Counted from the first letter of the stretch, positions 27,189-35,578 are shown. The stretch: 64,000 bases of DNA from Roseomonas mucosa (GCA_945878375.1 CAMDWG010000001.1:248001-312000), one strand, 5' to 3'. The notes: generated from the letters alone by a model not told the origin. A program made the numbers and translations.

Positions 27189-27521
27189 TCAACCGCCGGG
27201 CGCGGTTTCCGCCTCCACCTCGCCCTCGGCGACATGATCGACCATGTCGGTCAGCATCGAGCGGATATGGCTGTCGCCCACGACATAAAACACCTGTCGG
27301 CCGCGACGATCCGCCTGCAGCAGCCGCGCCGCGCGCAACAATCGCAAATGGTGCGACACCAGCGAGGCCGAGAGGCCGAGCCCCTCCGCCATGTCGCCCA
27401 CCGAGACTGGCGCATCGAGGCAGGCCAGGATGATCCGCAGCCGCGTCGGGTCGCTCATCAGGCGGAACATCTCCGCCAACTCCACCACCTGGTCCTCGGC
27501 CATCCGATCCCGCACGCCCAT
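27189..27521 (-). CDS. ArsR/SmtB-family repressor with alpha-5 zinc site
   Basis: A 110-aa winged-helix regulator. FRLMSDPTRLRIILACLDAP and the recognition helix GLGLSASLVSHHLRLLRAARLL are typical ArsR. The C-terminal helix reads DSHIRSMLTDMVDHVAE, an exact D-x-H-x10-H-x2-E match to the alpha-5 zinc-sensing site of SmtB/ZiaR/CzrA. The alpha-3 CVC site of arsenic or cadmium sensors is absent. The ATG at 27521 has GGGGGG a few bp upstream, and the frame remains open further but that part lacks family similarity. It diverges from the troABCD operon, which it likely controls. Classical members derepress with zinc, which would be unexpected for an importer. Confidence 0.92.
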   Translation of the reverse strand: MGVRDRMAEDQVVELAEMFRLMSDPTRLRIILACLDAPVSVGDMAEGLGLSASLVSHHLRLLRAARLLQADRRGRQVFYVVGDSHIRSMLTDMVDHVAEGEVEAETAPGG

Positions 27522-27640
27522 GGCCACGCCCCCCAATGCTGCCTGCCAGCATCGACCGCCGCCGTCGGCGCGTCCAGCGCCGCATGCGATGGCCCCTTGA
27601 CGCGCCACCATCGCGGCGCAACTTGCGGAGCAGCACCGCA

Positions 27641-27712
27641 AATCCTTGAAAATACAAGAAATATGTGAACAGATGAAGAGGATCACATGTCTACAGGCCT
27701 ACATCTGAACAG
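27641..27712. promoter_or_regulatory. AT-rich control region between arsR and troA with two TGAACAG half-sites
   Basis: A short stretch (about 27641-27690) is strikingly AT-rich for this genome and lies at the divergent junction. TGAACAG occurs at 27666-27672 and again at 27706-27712, 40 bp apart on the same strand. The half-site TGAA is shared with known SmtB/CzrA-family operators. No perfect 12-2-12 palindrome was found. The troA ribosome site GAAGAGG is at 27674-27680. Confidence 0.45.
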
Positions 27713-28706
27713 CCATGCAGATGACAACGCAGTCGCGCCCCATCGGCGCAGCTTGCTGGCGGCAGCAGCCGCAGCCCTGCTGCCCTTGCCCGCCCTGGCC
27801 CAGGCCCCGGCGACCGGGGCGCGAATCCCGCGCAACGTCGTCGCCACCGTCGCCATGGTCGGCGACGCGGTGCGGGAGGTCAGCGCCGGGCGCATCGCCG
27901 CCACGACGCTGGTGGGCGAAGGCGTGGACCCGCATCTGTTCCGCCCGACCCGCGCCGATATTGCCCGCCTGCTCGGCGCCGATGCCGTCTTCGGCGTCGG
28001 CCATCGCCTGGAAGGGCGCATGGGCGATGTGCTGGAGCGTGTCCGCGCCGCCGGCAAGCCGGTGGTGCTGATGGCCGAAACCCTCCCGCGCGAACAGTTG
28101 CTGGCCAATGAGGACTACCCCGACGCCGCCGACCCGCATGTCTGGATGGACCCGACGCTCTGGGGGAACGCCGCCGGCAGCCTGCTGCCGCCGCTCGCCA
28201 CCATCGCCCCCGAGCTGCGGGAGGGCATGGCCGATGGCCTCACGCAATTCCGCGCCCGCTGCGCCCGGCTCGACGCCTATGCCCGCGACGCCGTCGCCAC
28301 GGTGCCGGAAGGCGCCCGCGTGCTGGTCACCGCGCATGACGCTTTCAGCTATTTCGGCCGCCGCTATGGCCTCGAGATCGAGAGCATCCAGGGCCTCTCG
28401 ACCGAGGCGGAGGCGAATCTGGCGGGGATCGAGGCGCTGGTCGCCAAGCTGGTCGCCCGCCGCGTGCCGGCGGTCTTCGCCGAGACCTCCGTGCCGGACC
28501 GCGCCGTCCGCGCCCTGATGGAAGGCGCCGCCGCGCGCGGCCATCGCGTTGCGCTGGGCGGCAACCTGTTCTCCGATGCAATGGGGCGGCCGGGTACCTA
28601 TCTGGGCACCTATGAGGGCATGATGGACCACAACATCACGACGATCATGCGCGCGCTGGGCGGCCGGGTGCCCCCGCGCGGCCTGTATGGAAGGCTGGCA
28701 GCGTGA
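27687..28706 (+). CDS. troA: Metal-binding lipocalin-unrelated ABC substrate-binding protein, TroA-like (Zn/Mn)
   Basis: The protein is the periplasmic metal receptor of an A-1 cluster importer, 339 aa from the ATG at 27687. A twin-arginine-like signal (HRRSLLAAAAAALLPLPALA) precedes the mature domain. Metal ligands follow TroA: His in VDPHLFRPTRADI, His in AADPHVWMDPTLW, His in VTAHDAFSYFGRRYG and Asp in GGNLFSDAMG. The third ligand is His where manganese-specific PsaA has Glu. TroA itself binds both zinc and manganese, so the metal is not settled. There is no His-rich loop as in ZnuA. It overlaps troB. Confidence 0.92.
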   Translation: MSTGLHLNSHADDNAVAPHRRSLLAAAAAALLPLPALAQAPATGARIPRNVVATVAMVGDAVREVSAGRIAATTLVGEGVDPHLFRPTRADIARLLGADAVFGVGHRLEGRMGDVLERVRAAGKPVVLMAETLPREQLLANEDYPDAADPHVWMDPTLWGNAAGSLLPPLATIAPELREGMADGLTQFRARCARLDAYARDAVATVPEGARVLVTAHDAFSYFGRRYGLEIESIQGLSTEAEANLAGIEALVAKLVARRVPAVFAETSVPDRAVRALMEGAAARGHRVALGGNLFSDAMGRPGTYLGTYEGMMDHNITTIMRALGGRVPPRGLYGRLAA

Positions 28707-29464
28707 CGCCCCCCGCCCCGCTCTCGGTCTCCCACCTGACGGTCGCCTATGGCGAACGCCCGGCGGTGTGGGACGTGACCTGGTCCGCCCCGCCGGGGCT
28801 GACGGCGATCGTCGGACCGAACGGGGCGGGCAAGTCCACCCTGCTCAAGGCGACGCTCGGCCTGGTGCCGGCGCTGTCGGGAGAGGTGCGGTTCTTCGGC
28901 CGCCCGCTGGATGAGGTGCGCGACCGCGTCGGCTACCTGCCGCAGCGCGCCTCCGTCGATTGGGACTTCCCCGCCACCGCGCTCGATGTCGTGTGCATGG
29001 CGCGCTACCCGCGGATGCGCTGGTGGGGGCGCGTGCCCCGCAAGCACCGCGATGCGGCGCGGGAAGCCCTGGCCCAGGTGGGCATGGAGGCCTTCGCCGA
29101 TCGCCAGATCGGCAAGCTGTCCGGCGGCCAGCAGCAGCGCGTCTTCCTGGCCCGCGCGCTGGCGCAGGACGCCGACCTCGTGCTGATGGACGAGCCCTTC
29201 GCCGCCGTGGATGCCGCGACCGAGACGGCCATCGTCGCCGTGCTGCGGGCGCTGGCCGCGCGCGGGCGGCATGTGGTGGCGGTGCACCACGACCTCGGCA
29301 CCGTTCCCGAGTATTTTTCCTCGGTCCTCCTGCTGAATGCGCGGGTCTTCGCGGCCGGGCCGGTGAAGGACGCCTTCAATTCGGGGACGATCGGCGCGAC
29401 CTATGGCGCGCGGCTGGCGCTGCTGGATGAGGCAAGCGTGGGCGCGGAGGCGGGCGGGGCGTGA
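28703..29464 (+). CDS. troB: Metal ABC transporter ATP-binding protein, TroB-like
   Basis: The ATPase partner is 253 aa and starts at a GTG at 28703 that overlaps the troA stop (GTGA). It has Walker A (GPNGAGKST), the Q-loop region YLPQRASVDWDFPATALDVV, the ABC signature LSGGQQQRVFLARAL, Walker B (LVLMDEPFAAVDA) and the switch His in VVAVHHDLGTV. The DWDFP sequence after the Q-loop is shared by TroB/MntB-type ATPases. A 123-bp GC-rich gap of low complexity separates it from troC. Confidence 0.92.
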   Translation: MTPPAPLSVSHLTVAYGERPAVWDVTWSAPPGLTAIVGPNGAGKSTLLKATLGLVPALSGEVRFFGRPLDEVRDRVGYLPQRASVDWDFPATALDVVCMARYPRMRWWGRVPRKHRDAAREALAQVGMEAFADRQIGKLSGGQQQRVFLARALAQDADLVLMDEPFAAVDAATETAIVAVLRALAARGRHVVAVHHDLGTVPEYFSSVLLLNARVFAAGPVKDAFNSGTIGATYGARLALLDEASVGAEAGGA

Positions 29465-29587
29465 GCACCGCGCATGCGCCAGGCTGGCGGCCCGCCGCGC
29501 GGGCCGAGCGGCCGAACGGCCGCCGCGGCAAGTGCCGCGCAGGCAAGGCCGCGGATGCGGCCGCCCGCCGCCTGAGGGCACCATGAC

Positions 29588-30877
29588 ATGATCTCCTACA
29601 ACACCCTGGTCGTGCTGTCGGGCTGCGCGTTGCTCGGCGTCGCGGCCGGCACGGTCGGCACCTTCGCGCTGCTGCGCGGACGCGCGCTGGTCGCCGATGC
29701 GGTCGGCCATGCGGCGCTGCCAGGCGTCGCAGTGGCGGCGCTGGTCGTGGCGGTGATGGGTGGCGATCCCCGCGCCCTGCCGCCGCTGCTGGCCGGTGCG
29801 GCCATCGCCGGGCTGCTCGGCGTGCTCGCGGTGCAGGCGCTGGCGCGCACGCGGCGCATCCGGGAAGACGCGGCCATCGCCATCGTCCTGTCCTCCTTCT
29901 ACGCCGCGGGCGTCGCGCTGATGTCCTGGCTGCAGACCCTTCCCGGCGCGGCGCAGGCGGGGCTGTCCAAATTCATCCTCGGCCAGGCCGCCGCGATGCG
30001 GGCGGAGGACGCGCTGATCGGCGCCGCCGTCGCCGCCATCAGCCTGGTGCTGGTGCTGGTCGCCTTCCAGCGGCTGCGCGCGGTCGCCTTCGATATCGAC
30101 TTCGCCCGCGTGCAGGGGCTGCGGACGGACCGGACGGATCTGCTGCTGCTTGGCCTGATCGTGCTGGTCTGCGTCAGCGGGTTGCAGGCGGTCGGGCTGA
30201 TCCTGGTGGTCGCGCTGCTGGTCCTGCCGGCCGCGACCGCCCGGCTGCTGACCCATCGCCTGCCCCGGATGCTGACCATCGCCGCCGTCACGGGCGCGAT
30301 CTCGGGGGCGGTCGGCGCCTATCTCTCGGCCCTGCGGCCGGAGGTGCCGACGGGCGCCGCCGTGGTGCTGGTCGCCGCGACCTTCTTCACCCTGGCCTTG
30401 CTGCTGGCGCCGGAACGCGGGTTGCTGGCGCGGGGGGCGATGCTGCTGCGCCGGCGGGCCGCGACCGATTCGGAGCATTTCCTCCGCGCCGCCTGGGAAG
30501 CGCAGGAAGCGGCCGGGGCCGGGCCGGGCACGGCGGGGGATCGCTGGGCGCCCATCGCCGCGGTCGCGGCCGCACGCGGCTGGCGCCTGGGCAAGGCGCG
30601 GCGGCTCGCGCTGTGGCTGTCGCTGCGCGGGCTGGTCGCGCGGGCGGAAGACCATGTCCACCTGACCCCGCGCGGGGCGACCGCCGCCCGCCGCGCCGTG
30701 CGCGCGCATCGCGCGGTGGAGCACCATCTGCTGGCCGCCGGCGCCGCCGACATCGCCTCCGCCGACCGGCTGGCGGACCTGGTGGAGCACGGCCTGCCGC
30801 CGGAGATGGCCGCGAAGCTGCTGCCCGAGCCCTCCGCCCTGCCGGCCAGCCCGCATGCGCTGGGAGGGCGGCGATGA
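29588..30877 (+). CDS. troC: Metal ABC transporter permease fused to DtxR/MntR-like domain, TroC-like
   Basis: The 429-aa protein is about 140 residues longer than ordinary ABC-3 permeases. Residues about 1-285 form the permease (7-9 TM; ALVADAVGHAALPGVAVAAL, IAIVLSSFYAAGVAL, LQAVGLILVVALLVLPAATARLL). Residues about 295-420 form a winged-helix/dimerisation-like unit: RLALWLSLRGLVARAEDHVH, then LTPRGATAARRAVRAHRAVE and HHLL, which matches the "LTxxGxxxAxxxxxxHRxxE" pattern of DtxR/MntR. Such fusions are known in some Tro/Mnt systems. It may sense cytosolic metal and gate transport. DNA binding by a membrane-tethered domain is speculation. Its stop overlaps an ATG (ATGA) at 30874 that now leads only into a repeat. 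Confidence 0.9.
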   Translation: MISYNTLVVLSGCALLGVAAGTVGTFALLRGRALVADAVGHAALPGVAVAALVVAVMGGDPRALPPLLAGAAIAGLLGVLAVQALARTRRIREDAAIAIVLSSFYAAGVALMSWLQTLPGAAQAGLSKFILGQAAAMRAEDALIGAAVAAISLVLVLVAFQRLRAVAFDIDFARVQGLRTDRTDLLLLGLIVLVCVSGLQAVGLILVVALLVLPAATARLLTHRLPRMLTIAAVTGAISGAVGAYLSALRPEVPTGAAVVLVAATFFTLALLLAPERGLLARGAMLLRRRAATDSEHFLRAAWEAQEAAGAGPGTAGDRWAPIAAVAAARGWRLGKARRLALWLSLRGLVARAEDHVHLTPRGATAARRAVRAHRAVEHHLLAAGAADIASADRLADLVEHGLPPEMAAKLLPEPSALPASPHALGGRR

Positions 30878-30898
30878 GGGGGGCTGCGTCGGCACGGG

Positions 30899-31050
30899 TG
30901 GTCGTGCCCCCTCCCGACCTCGCTGCGCGAGGCCACCAGCCTGCGGCGCAGCGGCAATGCCGCTGCCCCCCGCTGCGCGGGAGAGGGATCAACGGCCCGA
31001 CCTGCCCCTCTCCCGCGCAGCGGGGAAAGGTTGGGGAGGGGGCACGACCA
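30899..31050. repeat. 152-bp nested palindromic element between troC and troD
   Basis: The outer 17-bp arms at 30899-30915 and 31034-31050 are perfect inverted copies (starting TGGTCGTGCCCCC). An inner pair of 20-bp arms at 30968-30987 and 31006-31025 is also perfectly inverted. The whole unit can fold into one long hairpin or a cruciform. It has no ORF and no obvious target-site duplication. Its inner motif (GCGGGAGAGGG) is akin to the element near 15330-15400. It fills the 210-bp gap inside an operon and could be a MITE-like insertion or a mRNA-processing hairpin. Confidence 0.75.
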
Positions 31051-31087
31051 ACCCCGCCGTACACGCGCCTTGGCGGAGGCCACCCCC

Positions 31088-32038
31088 ATGACGCTCGCTG
31101 ACTTCCTCACCCTCGACCTGCCGCCGCTGGTCGCGGCGCTGCTGGCGGGGGGCACCTGCGGGTTGCTGGGGTCGTTCCTGGTGCTGCGGCGCGAATCGCT
31201 GATCGGGGATGCGCTGTCCCATGCCGTGCTGCCGGGCATCGTGCTCGGCTTCGCCATCACCGGCGCGCGGGCCGGGCTGCCGATGCTGGTGGGGGCGATG
31301 CTCGCGGGGCTGGCAGCCGTCGCGCTGATCGGGCTGGTGCAGAAGGCGGCGCGACTCGACCCCGGCGCCGCGATCGGCGCCGTCTTCACCACCTTCTTCG
31401 CCGTGGGCCTCGTGCTGCTGGAGGTGACCGGCGCGCGGAGCGTCGATCTCGACCTGGATTGCGTGCTGTTCGGCCAGTTGGAGACGCTGGTCTGGACCCA
31501 GGGCACCTCGCTTTCAGCCCTTGTCGATCCGGCGGCGCTCGCCGCCCTGCCGCGCCAGCTGGGGCTGATGGCGGGCGTCGCGGCGGCGGTCGGGCTGGCG
31601 GTGGCGCTGTTCTGGCGGCCGATCAAGCTGGTCTGCTTCGACCCGGCCTATGCCCAGGCGCTGGGCCTGCCCGCCCGGACCATCGAATTGGGCCTCGCCC
31701 TGCTGGTCGCCGCCGCCGCCGTCGCGGCGTTCGAGGCGGTGGGCTCGATCCTGGTGGTGGCGATGCTGGTGTGCCCGGCCGCGGCGCTGCGGCTGATGAC
31801 CGACCGCTACGCGGTGCAGGTGCTGGGCGGTGCGGCGCTGGGGGCGGGGCTCGGCGCGGTGGGCTATGCGCTGGCGGGGCCGGTACCGGCCGCACTGGGG
31901 CTGAGCGTCTCGCTCAATGCCGCCGGCGTGATCGGCACGCTCGGCGGGCTTCTGGTGGCGGTGGCGGCGCTGGCTGGTGGCTTCAGGCCGCGGCGGCGAG
32001 GAGTGGCGCGCCCGGGTTCCGCACCCGCACCAGGGTGA
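31088..32038 (+). CDS. troD: Metal ABC transporter permease, TroD-like
   Basis: The second ABC-3 permease is 316 aa from the ATG at 31088. SLIGDALSHAVLPGIVLGFAI, DPGAAIGAVFTTFFAVGLVLLE, the DLDLDCVLFGQLE loop and FEAVGSILVVAMLVCPAAALRL are conserved in TroD/MntD. It lacks the DtxR-like tail of its partner TroC. It begins 38 bp after the palindromic element, so expression must cross that structure. The 3' end overlaps the convergent methyltransferase gene by 56 bp. Confidence 0.92.
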   Translation: MTLADFLTLDLPPLVAALLAGGTCGLLGSFLVLRRESLIGDALSHAVLPGIVLGFAITGARAGLPMLVGAMLAGLAAVALIGLVQKAARLDPGAAIGAVFTTFFAVGLVLLEVTGARSVDLDLDCVLFGQLETLVWTQGTSLSALVDPAALAALPRQLGLMAGVAAAVGLAVALFWRPIKLVCFDPAYAQALGLPARTIELGLALLVAAAAVAAFEAVGSILVVAMLVCPAAALRLMTDRYAVQVLGGAALGAGLGAVGYALAGPVPAALGLSVSLNAAGVIGTLGGLLVAVAALAGGFRPRRRGVARPGSAPAPG

Positions 32039-32675
32039 ACAGCCCGGCCGGCTGGCAGGGCTCGATCGATTCGACCTGGACCGCCTGCGGGTCGAACAGG
32101 TCCGACAGGGCGAAATCCGGATGCCAGCCCAGCAGGCGGGACAGCGGCGCCATCGACCGTTCGGCCCACCAGCGCAGCCCGCGCTCGGCGGCGAAGTGGT
32201 TCACGAACAACAGGTCGCCGCCCGGGCGGACCACCCGCGACATCTCCGCGAACAGCGACTTGGCGTTGGGGACGACGGAGGCCGTGAACATCGCCACCGC
32301 GATGTCGAAGCTGTCATCGGCGAAGGCCATCTGCTCGGCGTTCATCTCGACCAGGCCGGTGACATGGCCCAGCTTCTCCTCGCGCACGCGCTGGGCGGCC
32401 TTGTCCAGCATCTCCCGCGACAGGTCGATGCCAACCACCCGCTTCTCCGCCCGGTAGCGCGGCAGGGCGAGGCCGGTGCCCACCCCCACTTCCAGCACGC
32501 GGGTGCCGGGCAGGCGGTTCACGTCCTCGACCGCGCGGCGGCGACCATGGGCGGAGACGCCGCCGAAGACGACATCATAGACCCCGGCCCACCGCCGATA
32601 GGCATCGCGAACACCGGCCGCATCGAGCGCGGCGCGGGGGTGGTCACGGTCGGGGGTATCGGTGCGAATGCTCAT
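31983..32675 (-). CDS. Phosphatidylethanolamine N-methyltransferase, PmtA type
   Basis: A SAM-dependent class I methyltransferase of 230 aa from the ATG at 32675. Motif I is RVLEVGVGTGLALPRY, followed by VVGIDLSREMLDKAAQRV, and later VRPGGDLLFVNHFAAE. AYRRWAGVYDVVFGGVSAHGRRRAVE at the N-terminus is characteristic of the Rhodobacter-type PmtA that methylates phosphatidylethanolamine to phosphatidylcholine. The coding ends overlap troD convergently by 56 bp. A similar ubiquinone/menaquinone methyltransferase cannot be fully excluded. Confidence 0.85.
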   Translation of the reverse strand: MSIRTDTPDRDHPRAALDAAGVRDAYRRWAGVYDVVFGGVSAHGRRRAVEDVNRLPGTRVLEVGVGTGLALPRYRAEKRVVGIDLSREMLDKAAQRVREEKLGHVTGLVEMNAEQMAFADDSFDIAVAMFTASVVPNAKSLFAEMSRVVRPGGDLLFVNHFAAERGLRWWAERSMAPLSRLLGWHPDFALSDLFDPQAVQVESIEPCQPAGLFTLVRVRNPGAPLLAAAA

Positions 32676-32789
32676 ATGGGGCCAAGGGTCCGCCGGAATG
32701 GGGTGTTGGCTAGTGCCAACGGGGGGCGGGCGCAAGCGCTGGGTGACAAAAGTCGGTCCAATTGGGGTCAGTAGCAAGTCATCCCTGGG

Positions 32790-33659
32790 TCATCCGCGTG
32801 ACGGTCTTCGGGCTGGAAGCGCGACCAGCACCCCGCCCGCCGCGATCACCGCCGCACCGAGCAGGGTCCAGGCATCCGGCCAATCCCCGAACACCAGCAC
32901 CCCGGCCAGCCCCGCCCAGACCAGCTGCGAATAGGACATCGGCGCGAGGACCGAGGCCGGCGCGCGGGCGAAGGCCAGCACCAGCAGGCAATGCCCCGCC
33001 GCCCCAATGAGGCCGAGCACCAGCATCCATGGTAGATCGGAGGGCGCGGGAGCCACCCAGACGAAGGGCTGCGCCAGCGCGGTCAGCGCCAGCGCCGCCA
33101 GCGAGGTATGGAGGAAGGTGGTGCGCGGATCGTCCTCGGCCGCAAGCTTGCGGGTCAGCAGTTGGTAGAAGGTGTTCATCACCGCCGTGACCAGCGGCAG
33201 CAGCATCGCCCAATGCAGCGGCTCCCCGGTCAGGAAGGGCGGGCGGATGGCCACCATCACCCCGACCAGCCCAATCAAGACCCCGAGCCAGCGCCGGGCC
33301 GAGACCTTCTCGCCCAACCAGAGGGCGGCGAGCGCGACGGTCAGCACGGGGGCTGCGAACATCACGGCGGTGGCATCCGCCAGCGGCACATGCATCAGCG
33401 CCACGATGAAGGACGCGCTCGCCCCCGCCAGCATCGCGCTGCGCAGCGTCTGCAGCAGCGGCGCGCGGGATCGCCAGGGCAGCGATCCGGTGAAGATCCG
33501 CACCGCCAGGACGACGAAGACCACATGCACCGCGAAGCGCAGGAACATCAGCTGCGGCACCGGATAGGATGCCACCATCACCTTCAGCAGCGAATCCATG
33601 GCGACGAACAGGGCGAGCGCCAGGAGTTGCAGCAGCACGCCCTGGAGGGTGCGGGACAT
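32790..33659 (-). CDS. DMT-superfamily (EamA) transporter
   Basis: Ten predicted TM helices in two EamA repeats, 289 aa from the ATG at 33659 (MSRTLQGV). Repeat ends such as MHVPLADATAVMFAAPVLTVALAALWLGEKV and RAPASVLAPMSYSQLVWAGLAGVLVFGDWPD are typical. It probably exports a metabolite or amino acid. The substrate cannot be read from sequence. No partner genes are evident. Confidence 0.88.
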   Translation of the reverse strand: MSRTLQGVLLQLLALALFVAMDSLLKVMVASYPVPQLMFLRFAVHVVFVVLAVRIFTGSLPWRSRAPLLQTLRSAMLAGASASFIVALMHVPLADATAVMFAAPVLTVALAALWLGEKVSARRWLGVLIGLVGVMVAIRPPFLTGEPLHWAMLLPLVTAVMNTFYQLLTRKLAAEDDPRTTFLHTSLAALALTALAQPFVWVAPAPSDLPWMLVLGLIGAAGHCLLVLAFARAPASVLAPMSYSQLVWAGLAGVLVFGDWPDAWTLLGAAVIAAGGVLVALPARRPSRG

Positions 33660-33739
33660 CGGGGCCCAATGCGACAGGAACCCCCAGTGTGACAGGCGCG
33701 CCGCGCGCGTCCAGGCCCGGATCGGTCGTCTGAGGGGGG

Positions 33740-34417
33740 CTAGGCGCGCCCCGCGACCCCCGAGAGCAGCGCGGGGTCGATGTGCAGCTTGGCCAGCGCT
33801 TCCCGCCACAGCGTGTCGGGCGCGGCGGCGAATAGCAGCCTTTCATCGGCGGGCACGGACAGCCAGGCGTTCTGCTGGATCTCGCTTTCCAGCTGCCCTG
33901 GCCCCCAGCCGGCATAGCCGAGCGCCAAGACCCCCTCGCGCGGGCCGCCGCCGCCTGCGATCGCCTTCAGGATATCGACGCTCGCGGTCAAGGCGAGGCC
34001 GGGCTGCACCGTCAGGCTGCCATCGGTCGCCCAATCAGTCGTATGCAGCACGAAGCCGCGGCCATTCTCCACCGGGCCGCCCGCCATCAGCCGGATGCGC
34101 CGCTGCGGCGGGATGGGGTCGAGGTCGAGCTGCTTCAGCAGCTCGTCGAAGGTCAGGCTTGCCAGCGGCTTGTTCAGCACGATGCCCATCGCCCCGTCAT
34201 CCGAATGGGCGCAGAGGCAGATCACGCTGCGCGCGAAGCGGGGGTCCTGCATGTTGGGCATCGCGACCAGCAACTGCCCCGTCAGCCAGCCTTCGCCCTT
34301 CGGGGCGGCGCCAGCGGGGGGCGCGCCAGGGGCTTTCGCGCCCCGGGGCGTCCGGCGCGCGGGCGTCCTGCCAGCGGGGGGCTTGCCAGCGGGGGGCTTG
34401 GTTGGGGTTCTGGCCAT
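33740..34417 (-). CDS. YqgE/AlgH family protein (UPF0301)
   Basis: The UPF0301 core (about residues 44-220) has LTGQLLVAMPNMQDPRFARSVICLCAHSDDGAMGIVLNKPL and the later VENGRGFVLHTTDW and GYAGWGPGQLESEIQQNAWL, all diagnostic. The ATG at 34417 gives 225 aa. The first ~40 residues are a low-complexity Pro/Ala/Gly/Lys repeat (PPAGKPPAGRTPARRTP) absent from short homologues and coded by tandem GCCAGCGGGGGGC units. Function is unknown, and the family has been linked to regulation of transcription in pseudomonads. Confidence 0.92.
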   Translation of the reverse strand: MARTPTKPPAGKPPAGRTPARRTPRGAKAPGAPPAGAAPKGEGWLTGQLLVAMPNMQDPRFARSVICLCAHSDDGAMGIVLNKPLASLTFDELLKQLDLDPIPPQRRIRLMAGGPVENGRGFVLHTTDWATDGSLTVQPGLALTASVDILKAIAGGGGPREGVLALGYAGWGPGQLESEIQQNAWLSVPADERLLFAAAPDTLWREALAKLHIDPALLSGVAGRA

Positions 34418-34558
34418 AGGCGGAAGATGGCGGCGGGACCTTGAAGCCGCAAGAACGGGGCCCGCCGCAGCGGGGTTGCGCCGCGCCGCACATGGACGCG
34501 ACGCCTCGTTCCGCCTAAAGGGGGCCACCCCCGCCATCCCCTTATGGGAGACAATCCG

Positions 34559-35041
34559 ATGACGATCACCGCCGGCGACGCGATCCCCTCCGTCAAGGTC
34601 ATGCAGGCCACCGCCGAAGGCCCGAAGGAAGTCGACATCGCCGAGCTCTTCAAGGGCAAGACGGTCGCGCTGTTCGGCGTGCCGGGCGCCTTCACGCCGA
34701 CCTGCTCCGCCAAGCACCTGCCGGGCTTCGTCTCCCAGGCCGATGCCCTGCGCGCCAAGGGCGTGGACCTGATCGCCTGCATGGCGGTGAACGACGCCTT
34801 CGTGATGGGCGCCTGGGCCAAGGACCAGGGCATCACCGACCAGGTCGTGATGCTGGCCGATGGCAGCGCGGCGCTGACCAAGGCGATGGGCCTGGAATTC
34901 GACCTGACGGCGCGCGGCCTTGGCCTGCGCTGCCAGCGCTTCGCGCTGGTCGCCAAGGACGGCAAGGCGACCCATGTCGCCGTCGAGGCGCCGGGCGCCT
35001 TCGAGGCCAGCAAGGCCGAAGCCGTCCTCGCGGCGCTCTGA
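34559..35041 (+). CDS. Peroxiredoxin, Prx5/hybrid-type
   Basis: The 160-aa protein reduces peroxides with a peroxidatic Cys in VPGAFTPTCSAKHLPGF. The later KAMGLEFDLTARGLGLRCQRFALV, with its second Cys, and the conserved Arg fit the Prx5 (AhpC-TSA/redoxin) class that uses glutathione or glutaredoxin. The ATG at 34559 has GGGAG 9-13 bp upstream. It is a stand-alone gene with a terminator hairpin shared with convergent rnhA. Confidence 0.94.
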   Translation: MTITAGDAIPSVKVMQATAEGPKEVDIAELFKGKTVALFGVPGAFTPTCSAKHLPGFVSQADALRAKGVDLIACMAVNDAFVMGAWAKDQGITDQVVMLADGSAALTKAMGLEFDLTARGLGLRCQRFALVAKDGKATHVAVEAPGAFEASKAEAVLAAL

Positions 35042-35050
35042 TACGCGGGA

Positions 35051-35081
35051 TCGATCCGGGATCCTCTGGGTCCCGGATCGA
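35051..35081. terminator. Bidirectional terminator hairpin between the peroxiredoxin and rnhA
   Basis: TCGATCCGGGA (35051-35061) and TCCCGGATCGA (35071-35081) form an 11-bp perfect stem with a 9-base loop. It sits between two convergent stop codons. No T-run follows. Confidence 0.6.
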
Positions 35082-35095
35082 ACCCTCGCGCTGGG

Positions 35096-35539
35096 CTATC
35101 CTGCGAGCCCGGCCCGCGCCGCCGTGGCCAGCTGATCGGCGCGTTCGTTCATCACGTCGCCGGAATGCCCGCGCACCCAGCGCCATTCGATGTCATGCGG
35201 CTTCGCGGCCGCCAGAAGGCGCTGCCACAGCTCGTAATTCGCCACCGGGTCGCGGGCGCTGTTGCGCCAGTTGTTGCGGACCCAGCCCTTCACCCAGCGC
35301 TCCATGCCGTTGCGGACATATTCGCTGTCGGTGTGCAGCACGACCTTGCAAGGGCGCTTCAGGGCTTCCAGCGCACTCGCCGCCGCCGTCAGCTCCATGC
35401 GGTTGTTCGTGGTCGCGGGGTCGGCGCCGGTCAGCTCCTTCTCCGTCGTGCCGAAGCGCAGGATCGCGGCCCAGCCGCCCGGGCCGGGATTGGGCTTGCA
35501 GCCGCCATCCGTCCAGATCTCGACCACCGGATCGGTCAT
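35096..35539 (-). CDS. rnhA: Ribonuclease HI (RnhA)
   Basis: RNase HI cuts RNA in RNA-DNA hybrids. The 147-aa length is normal and all catalytic residues are visible: Asp in [18 protein letters not shown], Glu in [13 protein letters not shown], Asp in [12 protein letters not shown], and Asp in [15 protein letters not shown]. It is 39 bp downstream of thrB on the same strand, a frequent pairing in alphaproteobacteria. Confidence 0.98.
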   Translation of the reverse strand: MTDPVVEIWTDGGCKPNPGPGGWAAILRFGTTEKELTGADPATTNNRMELTAAASALEALKRPCKVVLHTDSEYVRNGMERWVKGWVRNNWRNSARDPVANYELWQRLLAAAKPHDIEWRWVRGHSGDVMNERADQLATAARAGLAG

Positions 35540-35578
35540 GGCGCGCGAATCCCGGAACGCCCGATCAGCCTCGCCGAC

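Noticed and set aside
27522-27686. N-terminal extension of the ArsR gene up to 27686
   Set aside because: The frame is open but the extra residues lack family similarity, and would place the start in the AT-rich divergent promoter. The ATG at 27521 has a purine-rich site.
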